5,546 bases of DNA from Burkholderiaceae bacterium (GTDB taxonomy: Bacteria > Pseudomonadota > Gammaproteobacteria > Burkholderiales > Burkholderiaceae), in contig JANWUU010000399.1 in assembly GCA_025057735.1 (NCBI GenBank), forward strand, positions 1-5,546, given 5' to 3'. The notes under the pieces are model-generated. The model saw only the letters and a program-made list of their open reading frames with translations, did not search any database and was not told the origin of the DNA. This document shows positions 1-5,333 of the stretch, piece by piece (within the stretch, counting starts at the first letter, position 1; each line of letters starts with the position of its first letter). A program made the position numbers and the translations under genes.

Positions 1-96
1 CGCTGCCGGCGCGAGGCGCCGGCAATCCAGGTCTATCGGCACAGCGCGGGCGACAGCGCGGTCGCCTGTCATGCGGTACAGGAGGGACGACTATGA
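1..96 (+). CDS. Possible 3' end of an unidentified upstream gene (partial)
   Basis: Frame 1 is open from the window edge to a TGA at 94-96, giving 31 residues that end in ACHAVQEGRL. About three quarters of its codons end in G or C, which is better than the frame of the following gene over the same stretch. The TGA overlaps the ATG at 93-95 as ATGA, the usual sign of translational coupling. I do not recognise the peptide. Against it, a perfect 9-bp hairpin at 4-24 could instead mark intergenic DNA, and a 31-codon open frame in GC-rich DNA can arise by chance. The call is inference. Confidence 0.3.
   Translation, partial: RCRREAPAIQVYRHSAGDSAVACHAVQEGRL
4..24. repeat. GC-rich hairpin, 9-bp perfect stem with GAG loop
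   Basis: The left arm TGCCGGCGC (4-12) is exactly complementary to GCGCCGGCA (16-24) around a three-base loop. No T-run follows on either strand within view, so it is not a typical Rho-independent terminator. It shares the GCCGGCGC core with the larger hairpin at 3537-3566. It may be a REP-like palindrome, a transcript-end hairpin of the preceding gene, or chance in GC-rich DNA. Confidence 0.4.
81..85 (+). promoter_or_regulatory. Shine-Dalgarno site of the sugar dehydrogenase gene
   Basis: GGAGG lies seven bases before the ATG at 93. It supports that start over any upstream extension: the same frame is open back to the window edge but contains no ATG, GTG or TTG there. It is the clearest ribosome-binding site in the window. 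An 8-bp stem (one G-U pair) can form just upstream, at 47-54 with 61-68, and leaves the site exposed. Confidence 0.8.
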
Positions 97-1250
97 ATCG
101 GATAAGGAACTGCAGCGCCGCAGCCTTGCGCTGGGCCATGCTGTTGGCTGCCGCCATCTGCGGCGCCGGGGTGGCCGCCGCGCAGGTCGTGGAAACCCGC
201 GAGCACCGCGTGCGGATCGTGGAGGTGGTGCGCGGGCTTGAGCATCCGTGGAGTCTGGCGTTTCTGCCGGACGGCCGCTGGCTCGTCACCGAGCGGCCCG
301 GGCGGCTGCGCGTCGTCGACGGGGGAAGGCTCGAGCCGAAGCCCGTGGAAGGGCTGCCGCGCATCGACCCGCAAGGCCAGGGCGGGCTGCTGGAGGTTGC
401 GGCGCATCCGCGCTTTGCGGAGAACGGCTGGATCTACCTTACCTACGCGCAGAAAGACGAGCGCGGCCGCAACGGCACGGAGCTGGCGCGCGGCAGGCTG
501 GTTGGCGCGCCGAACGCGTATCGGCTGCAGGACCTGCAGGTGCTGCTGCGGCTGGAGCCGAAGGACGGCTCGGGCCTGCATTTCGGCTCGCGCCTGGTGT
601 TCGACCGCGACGGCTTTTTGTACATGACCTTTGGCGATCGCGGCACGATGGCGCGCGCTCAGCGCCTCGACGATCTGGCCGGCAAGATCGTGCGCTTGAC
701 CGACGACGGACGCCCGGCGCCGGGCAACCCCTTCGCGCAGGACGAGAACGCGCGGCCGGAGATCTACTCGCTTGGCCATCGCAATGTGCAGGGCGCCGCG
801 CTGCATCCTGTGACAGGCGTGCTGTGGGCGCACGAGCATGGCCCGCAAGGCGGTGACGAGCTCAACGTCATTAAGGCCGGCGTCAATTACGGGTGGCCGA
901 TCATCACCTACGGGGTCAACTACATCACCGGCACGAAGATTGGCGAAGGCACGGAAAAGCCCGGGCTGGCGCAGCCGGTTAAGCACTGGTCGCCGTCGCC
1001 GGCGCTCTCCGGCATGGCCTTTTACATGGGCGAGCGTTTTCCGCGCTGGCGCGGCGACGTGCTGCTGGGCGCGCTGCGCGGTCAGGCCGTCATCCGCGTG
1101 CGGCTGGACGGCGAGCGCGCCGTTGAAGATGAATTTATGTTGCGCGGCCATTTGCCGCGCATCCGCGACGTACGCGTCGGCCCGGACGGCTTTGTCTACT
1201 TGCTCACCGATTTGCCAAGCGGCGGCATCCTGCGGTTAGAGCCGGCCTAG
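93..1250 (+). CDS. Periplasmic PQQ-dependent aldose sugar dehydrogenase (Asd/YliI, soluble GDH-like)
   Basis: This 385-residue protein belongs to the soluble-type PQQ glucose/sorbosone dehydrogenase family, whose members oxidise aldoses to lactones with PQQ and Ca2+ in a six-bladed beta-propeller. Residues 1-30 form a Sec-type signal peptide (basic start, hydrophobic core, likely cut after VAAA), so it acts in the periplasm. Visible family motifs are HPWSLAFLPDG (51-61), GLHFGSR (161-167), GHRNVQG (228-234), EHGPQGGDELN (248-258), NYGWP (265-269) and PRIRD (355-359). By analogy with Acinetobacter soluble GDH, H163 is the likely catalytic base, and R229, R356 and R358 the likely PQQ contacts. 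Length is close to E. coli YliI (about 370), so it appears complete. A good SD at 81-85 and the signal peptide fix the start. No PQQ synthesis genes are in view, so the cofactor source is unknown. Sugar specificity cannot be read from sequence. Confidence 0.93.
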   Translation: MNRIRNCSAAALRWAMLLAAAICGAGVAAAQVVETREHRVRIVEVVRGLEHPWSLAFLPDGRWLVTERPGRLRVVDGGRLEPKPVEGLPRIDPQGQGGLLEVAAHPRFAENGWIYLTYAQKDERGRNGTELARGRLVGAPNAYRLQDLQVLLRLEPKDGSGLHFGSRLVFDRDGFLYMTFGDRGTMARAQRLDDLAGKIVRLTDDGRPAPGNPFAQDENARPEIYSLGHRNVQGAALHPVTGVLWAHEHGPQGGDELNVIKAGVNYGWPIITYGVNYITGTKIGEGTEKPGLAQPVKHWSPSPALSGMAFYMGERFPRWRGDVLLGALRGQAVIRVRLDGERAVEDEFMLRGHLPRIRDVRVGPDGFVYLLTDLPSGGILRLEPA

Positions 1251-1260
1251 GGGATAGGCC
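1244..1260. terminator. Small palindrome between convergent genes, possible weak bidirectional terminator
   Basis: GGCCTA (1244-1249) pairs exactly with TAGGCC (1255-1260) around a GGGGA loop, and the stem includes part of the TAG stop codon of the sugar dehydrogenase. It fills nearly all of the 12-bp gap before the stop codon of the minus-strand lipoprotein gene at 1263. There is no T-run on either side and the stem is only 6 bp, so a terminator role is weak inference from position. Confidence 0.25.
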
Positions 1261-1262
1261 TG

Positions 1263-1910
1263 CTACCACGTCAGCGGCGCGATGCGGCGCGGCACCGCCT
1301 CGGCGTCGTCTTTCTTTGCTGCCGGCCTCTGCCTTGGCTGTATCGACGGGGCAGAGCGGATGGCCGCTGTTGCTGCGGTTGCCACCGGGGGCGCAGCCTG
1401 CGGCGCCGAAGCCACGGTAGTTGACTCCGGACTGTCGGTGGCAAGTGCCGTCTGGCCAACGCTTGCTACCCAGGTAGCGCGCGCCTGTGCGCCGGTCTCA
1501 AAGCGCAGGTGCTGGCCGATGCGCAGCGCAACAGGAGACGGATACGTATACATCGCGCCCGTGGCGTAATCGATCAATGTCGCGAGCAAGCCCCCGGGCA
1601 GAAAAGCATGGGCGATTGCGCTTTCGGCGCGCGGCACAACCGTGCCGCGTGCGATGAGCTCGCCGCGCCGGCATTCGATCTGCAGTTCGGTGCCGCAGCG
1701 GCGGATCTTAATTTCGCCAGCGGGCAGTTGCACCGTGTAGGTACCGGCGCCGTGGGTCAGCGTGCACACCATGCCAGGCACCGGGCGGTCGCGCGTGTCA
1801 AGTGCCACGAGCTCCAATGTCTGCGTCGAGCCGCCGGTAATCGTCGCGCAAGCGCTTGCCGCTGCCGCGACGGCGGCGAGCAGCGTCAGGCGAAGGGTGG
1901 AAGCGGTCAT
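1263..1910 (-). CDS. Predicted lipoprotein with Ala/Pro-rich C-terminal tail (paralogue of the 3005-3481 gene)
   Basis: This is a 215-residue exported protein of unknown function. Residues 1-20 are a hydrophobic signal sequence ending in AASA before C21, a slightly atypical lipobox, so lipid anchoring is likely. Residues 21-140 form the conserved domain: CATITGG after the anchor, then RPVPGMVC (42-49), RRCGTELQIECRRGE (70-84), LPGG (104-107), IDYATG (113-118) and a C-terminal LRIGQHLRF (129-137). The same landmarks occur in the same order in the gene at 3005-3481, so the two are paralogues. C49 and C80 are shared and could form a disulfide; C72 is extra. Residues 141-215 are Ala/Pro/Ser/Thr-rich, low in complexity and basic near the end. 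The frame is open back to 2384, but that extension runs through the DUF2891 gene. The ATG at 1908-1910 is preferred for its signal peptide, although no clear SD precedes it. It is the last gene of the minus-strand cluster, 68 bp after DUF2891. Confidence 0.8.
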   Translation of the reverse strand: MTASTLRLTLLAAVAAAASACATITGGSTQTLELVALDTRDRPVPGMVCTLTHGAGTYTVQLPAGEIKIRRCGTELQIECRRGELIARGTVVPRAESAIAHAFLPGGLLATLIDYATGAMYTYPSPVALRIGQHLRFETGAQARATWVASVGQTALATDSPESTTVASAPQAAPPVATAATAAIRSAPSIQPRQRPAAKKDDAEAVPRRIAPLTW

Positions 1911-1978
1911 CGGCGCGCACGCAGGGATGAACGCAGTATCGGCGCGCTGGCGCGAAACCGAAGGCCGGAATTGCTGAC

Positions 1979-2986
1979 TTAAGGCAAGCTCAATGCCAGC
2001 ACCGCGAACGTCGCGAGCCAGTGCGTGCCCACGTAGTCGCCGGCCGTCGCGGCCGGCAGGGACGCGGCGAGGTGCCGCTGCGCCGCGTCGATTGCCGTCG
2101 GCTGCAGGGTCGGCGGCAGCAAGGGGGCTAGCTGCCGCCAGCACCAGGCGCGGGAGAGGTTCAGCCCGTGCAGGTGCACGATCTTCGGATCGGCGTCGTC
2201 GCTGACGGCCACCGGCGTCACCCACGGCGCGACCGAGGGCGGCGCGAAGCGCTCCCACCAGGCGCGGAAACCGGCCGCTCCGAGCACACGCGCCATCAGC
2301 AGCGCCTCGCACAGGCCGGGCGAGAGGAAATCGTCGCCGGAGGGCTCGTAGGCGGCCGGATAGGCGTGGTCGGCACCGAACCATCGCCGGGCTGTGTCCG
2401 CGATCGTGTTCGCGAGCGCCCTGTCGGCGGCGTGGGTGGCATGGTCATGCGCCAGGATCAGCGCAAAGGCGCTGTTGCCGTGCGTGCCGGCGCGTACGGG
2501 CCAAGCTGCGCGCGGCAGAAAGCCGATGAATGCTTGCACGAGGTACGCCGCCAGCGGCGCCAGCGCCTGCTGCCAGCGACGGGCCGCTGGCAGCCCGGCG
2601 GCCAGCCGGTCAAGTTCGGTTGCCAGCTCAAGCAGCCATGCCCAGCCGTACGGCCGCTCGAACGCGGCACGGCCGGGCGCGCGCAAGTACGCGATCTCCG
2701 CCTCGACGCGTGCTGGCGTGAAGCGGTCGTCGAAATGGCGCGCGATCGCCGCGGCATCGACAGCGTGCGGGGCCAGGCGCAGCAGGCGCGCGAGCGTCCA
2801 GTGCATGTGCACGCAGGAGTGCCAATCGTAGCTGGCGCCGAAGACCGGATGCAGCGCGCGCGGCGGTCGCAGGTCGTTGTCGGCGTGCGCCAGGTGCACG
2901 AGGTGGAACGGATACTCGCGGCCAACGTTGGCCAGTGCGACGGCGGCCAGGCGCGCGGCGAGCGCGGGATCAAGCGGCGGCATCAC
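1979..2986 (-). CDS. DUF2891 family protein
   Basis: This is a 335-residue soluble-looking protein with no signal peptide or membrane segment. I recognise DUF2891 from a chain of landmarks: LHPVFGASYDWHS (45-57) running into VHMHW (59-63), FERPYGWAWLL (109-119), HGNSAF (169-174), EPSGDDFLSP (214-223), KIVHLHGLNLSRAWCW (268-283) and GDYVGTHWLATFA (316-328). These cover the whole length, so the protein appears complete. The biochemical function of the family is not known to me. The many conserved Trp, His and Asp residues in a mostly helical protein would suit a carbohydrate-binding or hydrolase pocket, but that is speculation. Translation may begin at GTG 2984-2986 or at the adjoining ATG 2981-2983 (334 residues); neither has a clear SD. 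It starts about 20 bp after the stop of the 3005-3481 lipoprotein gene, which suggests one transcript and possibly re-initiation. Confidence 0.9.
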   Translation of the reverse strand: MMPPLDPALAARLAAVALANVGREYPFHLVHLAHADNDLRPPRALHPVFGASYDWHSCVHMHWTLARLLRLAPHAVDAAAIARHFDDRFTPARVEAEIAYLRAPGRAAFERPYGWAWLLELATELDRLAAGLPAARRWQQALAPLAAYLVQAFIGFLPRAAWPVRAGTHGNSAFALILAHDHATHAADRALANTIADTARRWFGADHAYPAAYEPSGDDFLSPGLCEALLMARVLGAAGFRAWWERFAPPSVAPWVTPVAVSDDADPKIVHLHGLNLSRAWCWRQLAPLLPPTLQPTAIDAAQRHLAASLPAATAGDYVGTHWLATFAVLALSLP

Positions 2987-3004
2987 CGCAGGATAGCGGC
3001 CGGG

Positions 3005-3481
3005 TCAGCGCAGCTCGACCGCAACGGGGAACGGGCGACCGCCTTCGACGGCCGGATCGAAGATGAGGTGCGCGCCGAGCTTGACGCGCAGCTCGCTTGC
3101 GTACGCATAGCGGTAACCGGTTAGGTGATCGATCGCCAGCATCGCGCTGCCGCCGGGCAGCAGCATCTTAAGTGCACCGTCGGCGATCGAGCCTCGCGCG
3201 ATGGCGGTGGCGCGCGCGATCTGCTCACCGTGGCGGCATTCAATCTGCAAGTCGGCGGCGGAGCGCCGAACACGTAAGCCGAGCAGCGGCGTGTCGCCAA
3301 AGTACGTGGTGGTACCGTTGACGATGCGGCAGCGCAGGCCGCGCAGCGGGCGTTCCTGCGCGTCCACCGCGTGGATGCTGATCGACTGGTAAGCGTCGCC
3401 AGTCAGGGTGGCGCAACCGGCGGCAAGCAGCAACGCAGTGGAGGCGGCGGCAAGACGCAGCAACGGCAAAAAAGCCCGCAT
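3005..3481 (-). CDS. Small predicted lipoprotein (paralogue of the 1263-1910 gene)
   Basis: This is a 158-residue predicted lipoprotein of unknown function and the first gene of the minus-strand cluster. The signal peptide (1-22) has basic residues, a long Leu/Ala core and ends LLLAAG before C23, a normal lipobox. The mature part reads CATLTGDAYQ, then RPLRGLRC (44-51), RRSAADLQIECRHGE (72-86), LPGG (108-111), IDHLTG (117-122) and VKLGAHLIF (133-141). It matches the core of the 1263-1910 product along its length, but lacks the long tail. C51 and C82 match C49 and C80 of the paralogue. The frame is open upstream to 3616, but the extension has no signal-peptide character, so the ATG at 3479-3481 is chosen. 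An AGGAG sits 19 bases upstream, too far for a normal SD, so start strength is uncertain. The fold could be a small beta-rich carboxypeptidase-regulatory-like domain, but this is a guess. Confidence 0.82.
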   Translation of the reverse strand: MRAFLPLLRLAAASTALLLAAGCATLTGDAYQSISIHAVDAQERPLRGLRCRIVNGTTTYFGDTPLLGLRVRRSAADLQIECRHGEQIARATAIARGSIADGALKMLLPGGSAMLAIDHLTGYRYAYASELRVKLGAHLIFDPAVEGGRPFPVAVELR

Positions 3482-3536
3482 GAGAAAACCAAGAAGATGG
3501 CTCCTGAGGCGGGGGCAGTACGCATCGTAGGCAGTG

Positions 3537-3566
3537 GGGCCGGCGCGCGGAATCGCGCGCCGGCCC
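3537..3566. repeat. Strong GC hairpin, 13-bp perfect stem with GAAT loop
   Basis: GGGCCGGCGCGCG (3537-3549) is exactly complementary to CGCGCGCCGGCCC (3554-3566) around GAAT. It lies 55 bases upstream of the start of the minus-strand lipoprotein gene, so it is either in that gene's leader or promoter region, or is a REP-like intergenic palindrome. No T-run flanks it on either strand, which argues against an intrinsic terminator. It shares the GCCGGCGC core with the hairpin at 4-24. Confidence 0.7.
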
Positions 3567-4090
3567 GCCAGACGGATGAGGCGTGCCGCGCATCCGCGAT
3601 TGAGACGGCGTAGCATGCACGCAGCCCGCCGCAGATTGCCAGGTGGCCTGCCTCAGCGCCAGCGCTGGATCGCTGTTGAAGAGCGAGAGAGGAGTCTGTG
3701 GCGGCTGGCGACCCTGCGCTGGATGCCCTCGTAGCGGCCCGGATCCACGACGCCGGGGCGAAGCAAAAAACGGCATCCCGATGTCGCGCAGCTTGCCGTC
3801 GCTGAAGTTCGGCCTAGCATGGACAGACAAATGCGCTGCCGCGCCCGACGAACCGTTTGAGGCCGTGCTCAGCGGCGGGGCACTGGGCCCGCGAAGGAAG
3901 ATTGCCTCGCGGCAGCGCATCGCGGGCAACGTCAAACGGCGTGCGGCCGATGACCGCGTCTGTTGTAACGCCGGCAGCGCTTTCGGCGACATCGACCTAG
4001 TGCCGCCTGCGTGTCGGTTGGCCGGGCTCGGCGGAGTGCGGGCCGTAGCGGCAGACGAGCCGAAGGCGCTCGCACAGCGGCCTGTTCGTT

Positions 4091-4119
4091 GTGGGGTCAG
4101 ACGAGAGTTTTTTAACCGG
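4091..4119. repeat. Possible remnant of a GGGGTCAGA-type interspersed repeat
   Basis: The sequence GTGGGGTCAGACGAGAG followed by a T6 run and AACCGG resembles a motif I associate with intergenic repeats near IS200/REP-associated Y1 transposases in many proteobacteria (read in reverse as AAAACTC..TCTGACCCCA). Only one copy is visible, and no transposase gene or inverted partner is in the window. Assignment rests on memory of the motif and is tentative. Confidence 0.3.
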
Positions 4120-4509
4120 ATAGGCCGTCTCTATGGGATGTGAGCGGCTCCAGCGTACGGCGCAGGGTGGCCGTCAGTAGGTTGTCGATCGCTCGGCTCC
4201 GGCCAAACCTTGGCGGCTGGCCGGGTTGGTCGATGCAAAACGCGTACAAGTCGGCCACCAGAGTATCCGCCGCGGGCTACGTTATGGGCTAGCGCCTGCG
4301 ACGGGCACTTTGGATCGGTGGTCGCCCGTCCTCGGCTAACAAACCTTGCGCAACCGCGGCAGACAAAGAAGAGCGGCTAACCGGACCCGACAGCAGCCGG
4401 ATGGCCGCCGGCGCGGTTACTGCGGCCGGAAGCGCTGCCGACGGCCCAAAGAAAGTGGGGGAGGCCCCCGGCCATCGCAGCACTAGAAAAAGTGACTGCT
4501 TACTGTCTT

Positions 4510-4524
4510 GCCGCCGTTGGCGGC
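4510..4524. repeat. Small hairpin, GCCGCC-GTT-GGCGGC
   Basis: A perfect 6-bp stem with a three-base loop, extendable by a T-G and a T-A pair (4508-4526). It lies about 110 bp upstream of the ATG at 4638. It could be leader structure of that gene or chance. No T-run follows. Confidence 0.3.
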
Positions 4525-4637
4525 GATCAGAAACCCAGAATGATGCGTCGCAACCGCATCGTCGCCTCTGTCCCTTTGAGGACAAGCGCTGCCGGGCTGC
4601 GAGCAGCTGCCTGCGCCGCTGCTAGGATCCATGATCG

Positions 4638-5333
4638 ATGAAACCCGTCCGCCGCGTGCCCAGCGCCGCCGAACTCGGCCTGACTGCGCGCGAATACGCG
4701 CTGCTGAGGCGTCTGCGGACCCCCCAGCGCATCCAGGCGTTTCTGAACGCGCTGCCGATCAACCATGAGTTAGACGGCGAGACTGTGCGCTCGGTGCGTG
4801 GCGTCCTGAAGCACCGCCGCGCGCACTGCGTGGAGGGCGCTTTTGTGGCCGCCTGCGCGCTGTGGATCAACGGCGAGCCGCCGCTGCTCATGCATCTGGA
4901 CTGCGACATCAGCGACCACCCGCATGTGGTGGCCCTTTTCCGGCGCGGCCGCTGCTGGGGGGCGATCTCGAAGACCAACGGCGTGGCATTGCGTTACCGC
5001 GATCCGGTCTACCGCAGCCTGCGCGAATTGGCGATGTCCTACTTCCACGAATACGCCGACAAGCGCGGCCGGCGTACGTTGCGCAGCTACTCAGCTGCGT
5101 TCGATCTGCGGCGCATCGATCCGAAGCTGTGGGTCAGCAACGGCGACGACTGCTGGGCCGTGCACGATCGTTTAGCAGCGCTGCGGCACTATCCGCTGAT
5201 CAGTGCGCGTCAAGCACGTGCGCTGTCACGGCGCGATCCGTTCGAGCAGCGTATCGCCGCGCTGGTGCAATACCCGAAGCCGAAGCGCAGCAAAAGGTCT
5301 TCGGCGAGGCGCCGCCGGTCAGCTTCACGATAG
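4638..5333 (+). CDS. Conserved protein of unknown function, possible transglutaminase-like Cys-His protein
   Basis: This is a 231-residue cytoplasmic protein with no signal peptide or membrane segment. Its core has landmarks of a conserved uncharacterised proteobacterial family: [14 protein letters not shown] (31-44), [11 protein letters not shown] (47-57), [13 protein letters not shown] (60-72), [19 protein letters not shown] (96-114), [17 protein letters not shown] (120-136) and [11 protein letters not shown] (147-157). The order Cys64, His96, then Asn114 or Asp122 fits the Cys-His-Asp/Asn spacing of transglutaminase-like or papain-like folds, with Cys64 at the start of a helix. This catalytic reading is inference. 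The C-terminus (214-231) is strongly basic and probably disordered. An in-frame TGA at 4632-4634 rules out any longer product, and AGGA at 4624-4627 serves as a moderate SD with 10-base spacing. The stop overlaps the uvrA stop on the other strand by 9 bp. It has no operon partner in view. Confidence 0.85.
   Translation: MKPVRRVPSAAELGLTAREYALLRRLRTPQRIQAFLNALPINHELDGETVRSVRGVLKHRRAHCVEGAFVAACALWINGEPPLLMHLDCDISDHPHVVALFRRGRCWGAISKTNGVALRYRDPVYRSLRELAMSYFHEYADKRGRRTLRSYSAAFDLRRIDPKLWVSNGDDCWAVHDRLAALRHYPLISARQARALSRRDPFEQRIAALVQYPKPKRSKRSSARRRRSASR
5302..5314 (-). terminator. Possible weak terminator hairpin after uvrA
   Basis: On the minus strand CGGCG-CCT-CGCCG forms a 5-bp stem 10 bases after the uvrA stop, followed six bases later by TTTT. 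The stem is short and the T-run small, and it lies inside the 3' coding part of the 4638-5333 gene. It is supported mainly by position. Confidence 0.2.

Larger units (their letters stand above)
3482..4637. other. 1.16-kb spacer without a convincing gene; decayed and repeat-like DNA
   Basis: Several open frames cross this stretch (for example 3643-4143 plus and 3240-3992 minus), but none shows recognisable domains, a good SD or convincing codon use. I see no tRNA or rRNA. Contents that can be named are a perfect 13-bp hairpin at 3537-3566, a stretch resembling decayed interspersed repeats around 3640-3800, a GGGGTCAGACGAG motif at 4093-4105 and a 6-bp hairpin at 4510-4524. It must also hold the promoter of the minus-strand cluster starting at 3481 and that of the gene at 4638, but no -35/-10 pair was clear enough to report. 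Scattered short peptides that look protein-like on the minus strand (near 3825-3985 and 4140-4215) are compatible with an old pseudogene. Confidence 0.6.

Noticed and set aside
69..1151. A 360-codon open frame on the minus strand opposite the sugar dehydrogenase
   Set aside because: It is antisense to a well-recognised gene, is rich in Arg/Ala/His as expected of a shadow frame in GC-rich DNA, and has no recognisable domain.
2039..2057. Perfect 8-bp palindrome GCCGGCCG-TCG-CGGCCGGC
   Set aside because: It lies inside the conserved coding end of the DUF2891 gene, where Ala/Gly codons readily create such palindromes, so no separate role is claimed.
1911..2384. N-terminal extension of the 1263-1910 lipoprotein to a 373-residue protein
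   Set aside because: The extension overlaps the DUF2891 gene on the same strand in another frame, is Arg/Ala-rich, and would bury the signal peptide and lipobox internally.
2168..3124. A 318-codon plus-strand open frame
   Set aside because: It lies opposite DUF2891 and part of the lipoprotein gene, has no motif or SD that I can see, and is best explained as a codon-bias shadow.
3240..3992. A 250-codon minus-strand open frame in the spacer
   Set aside because: It overlaps the lipoprotein gene out of frame and its spacer part translates into repeat-like, motif-free sequence.
3643..4143. A 166-codon plus-strand open frame in the spacer
   Set aside because: It has no domain or convincing SD, its composition is unlike the neighbouring genes, and it crosses repeat-like DNA.
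4457..4469. GGGGG-AGG-CCCCC hairpin as a possible terminator
   Set aside because: The stem is only 5 bp, there is no T-run after it on either strand, and no gene ends nearby.
3482..4637. Search for tRNA, CRISPR, riboswitch or an intact insertion sequence
   Set aside because: I saw no T-loop-like motif, no spaced direct repeats, no transposase motif and no paired terminal inverted repeats.
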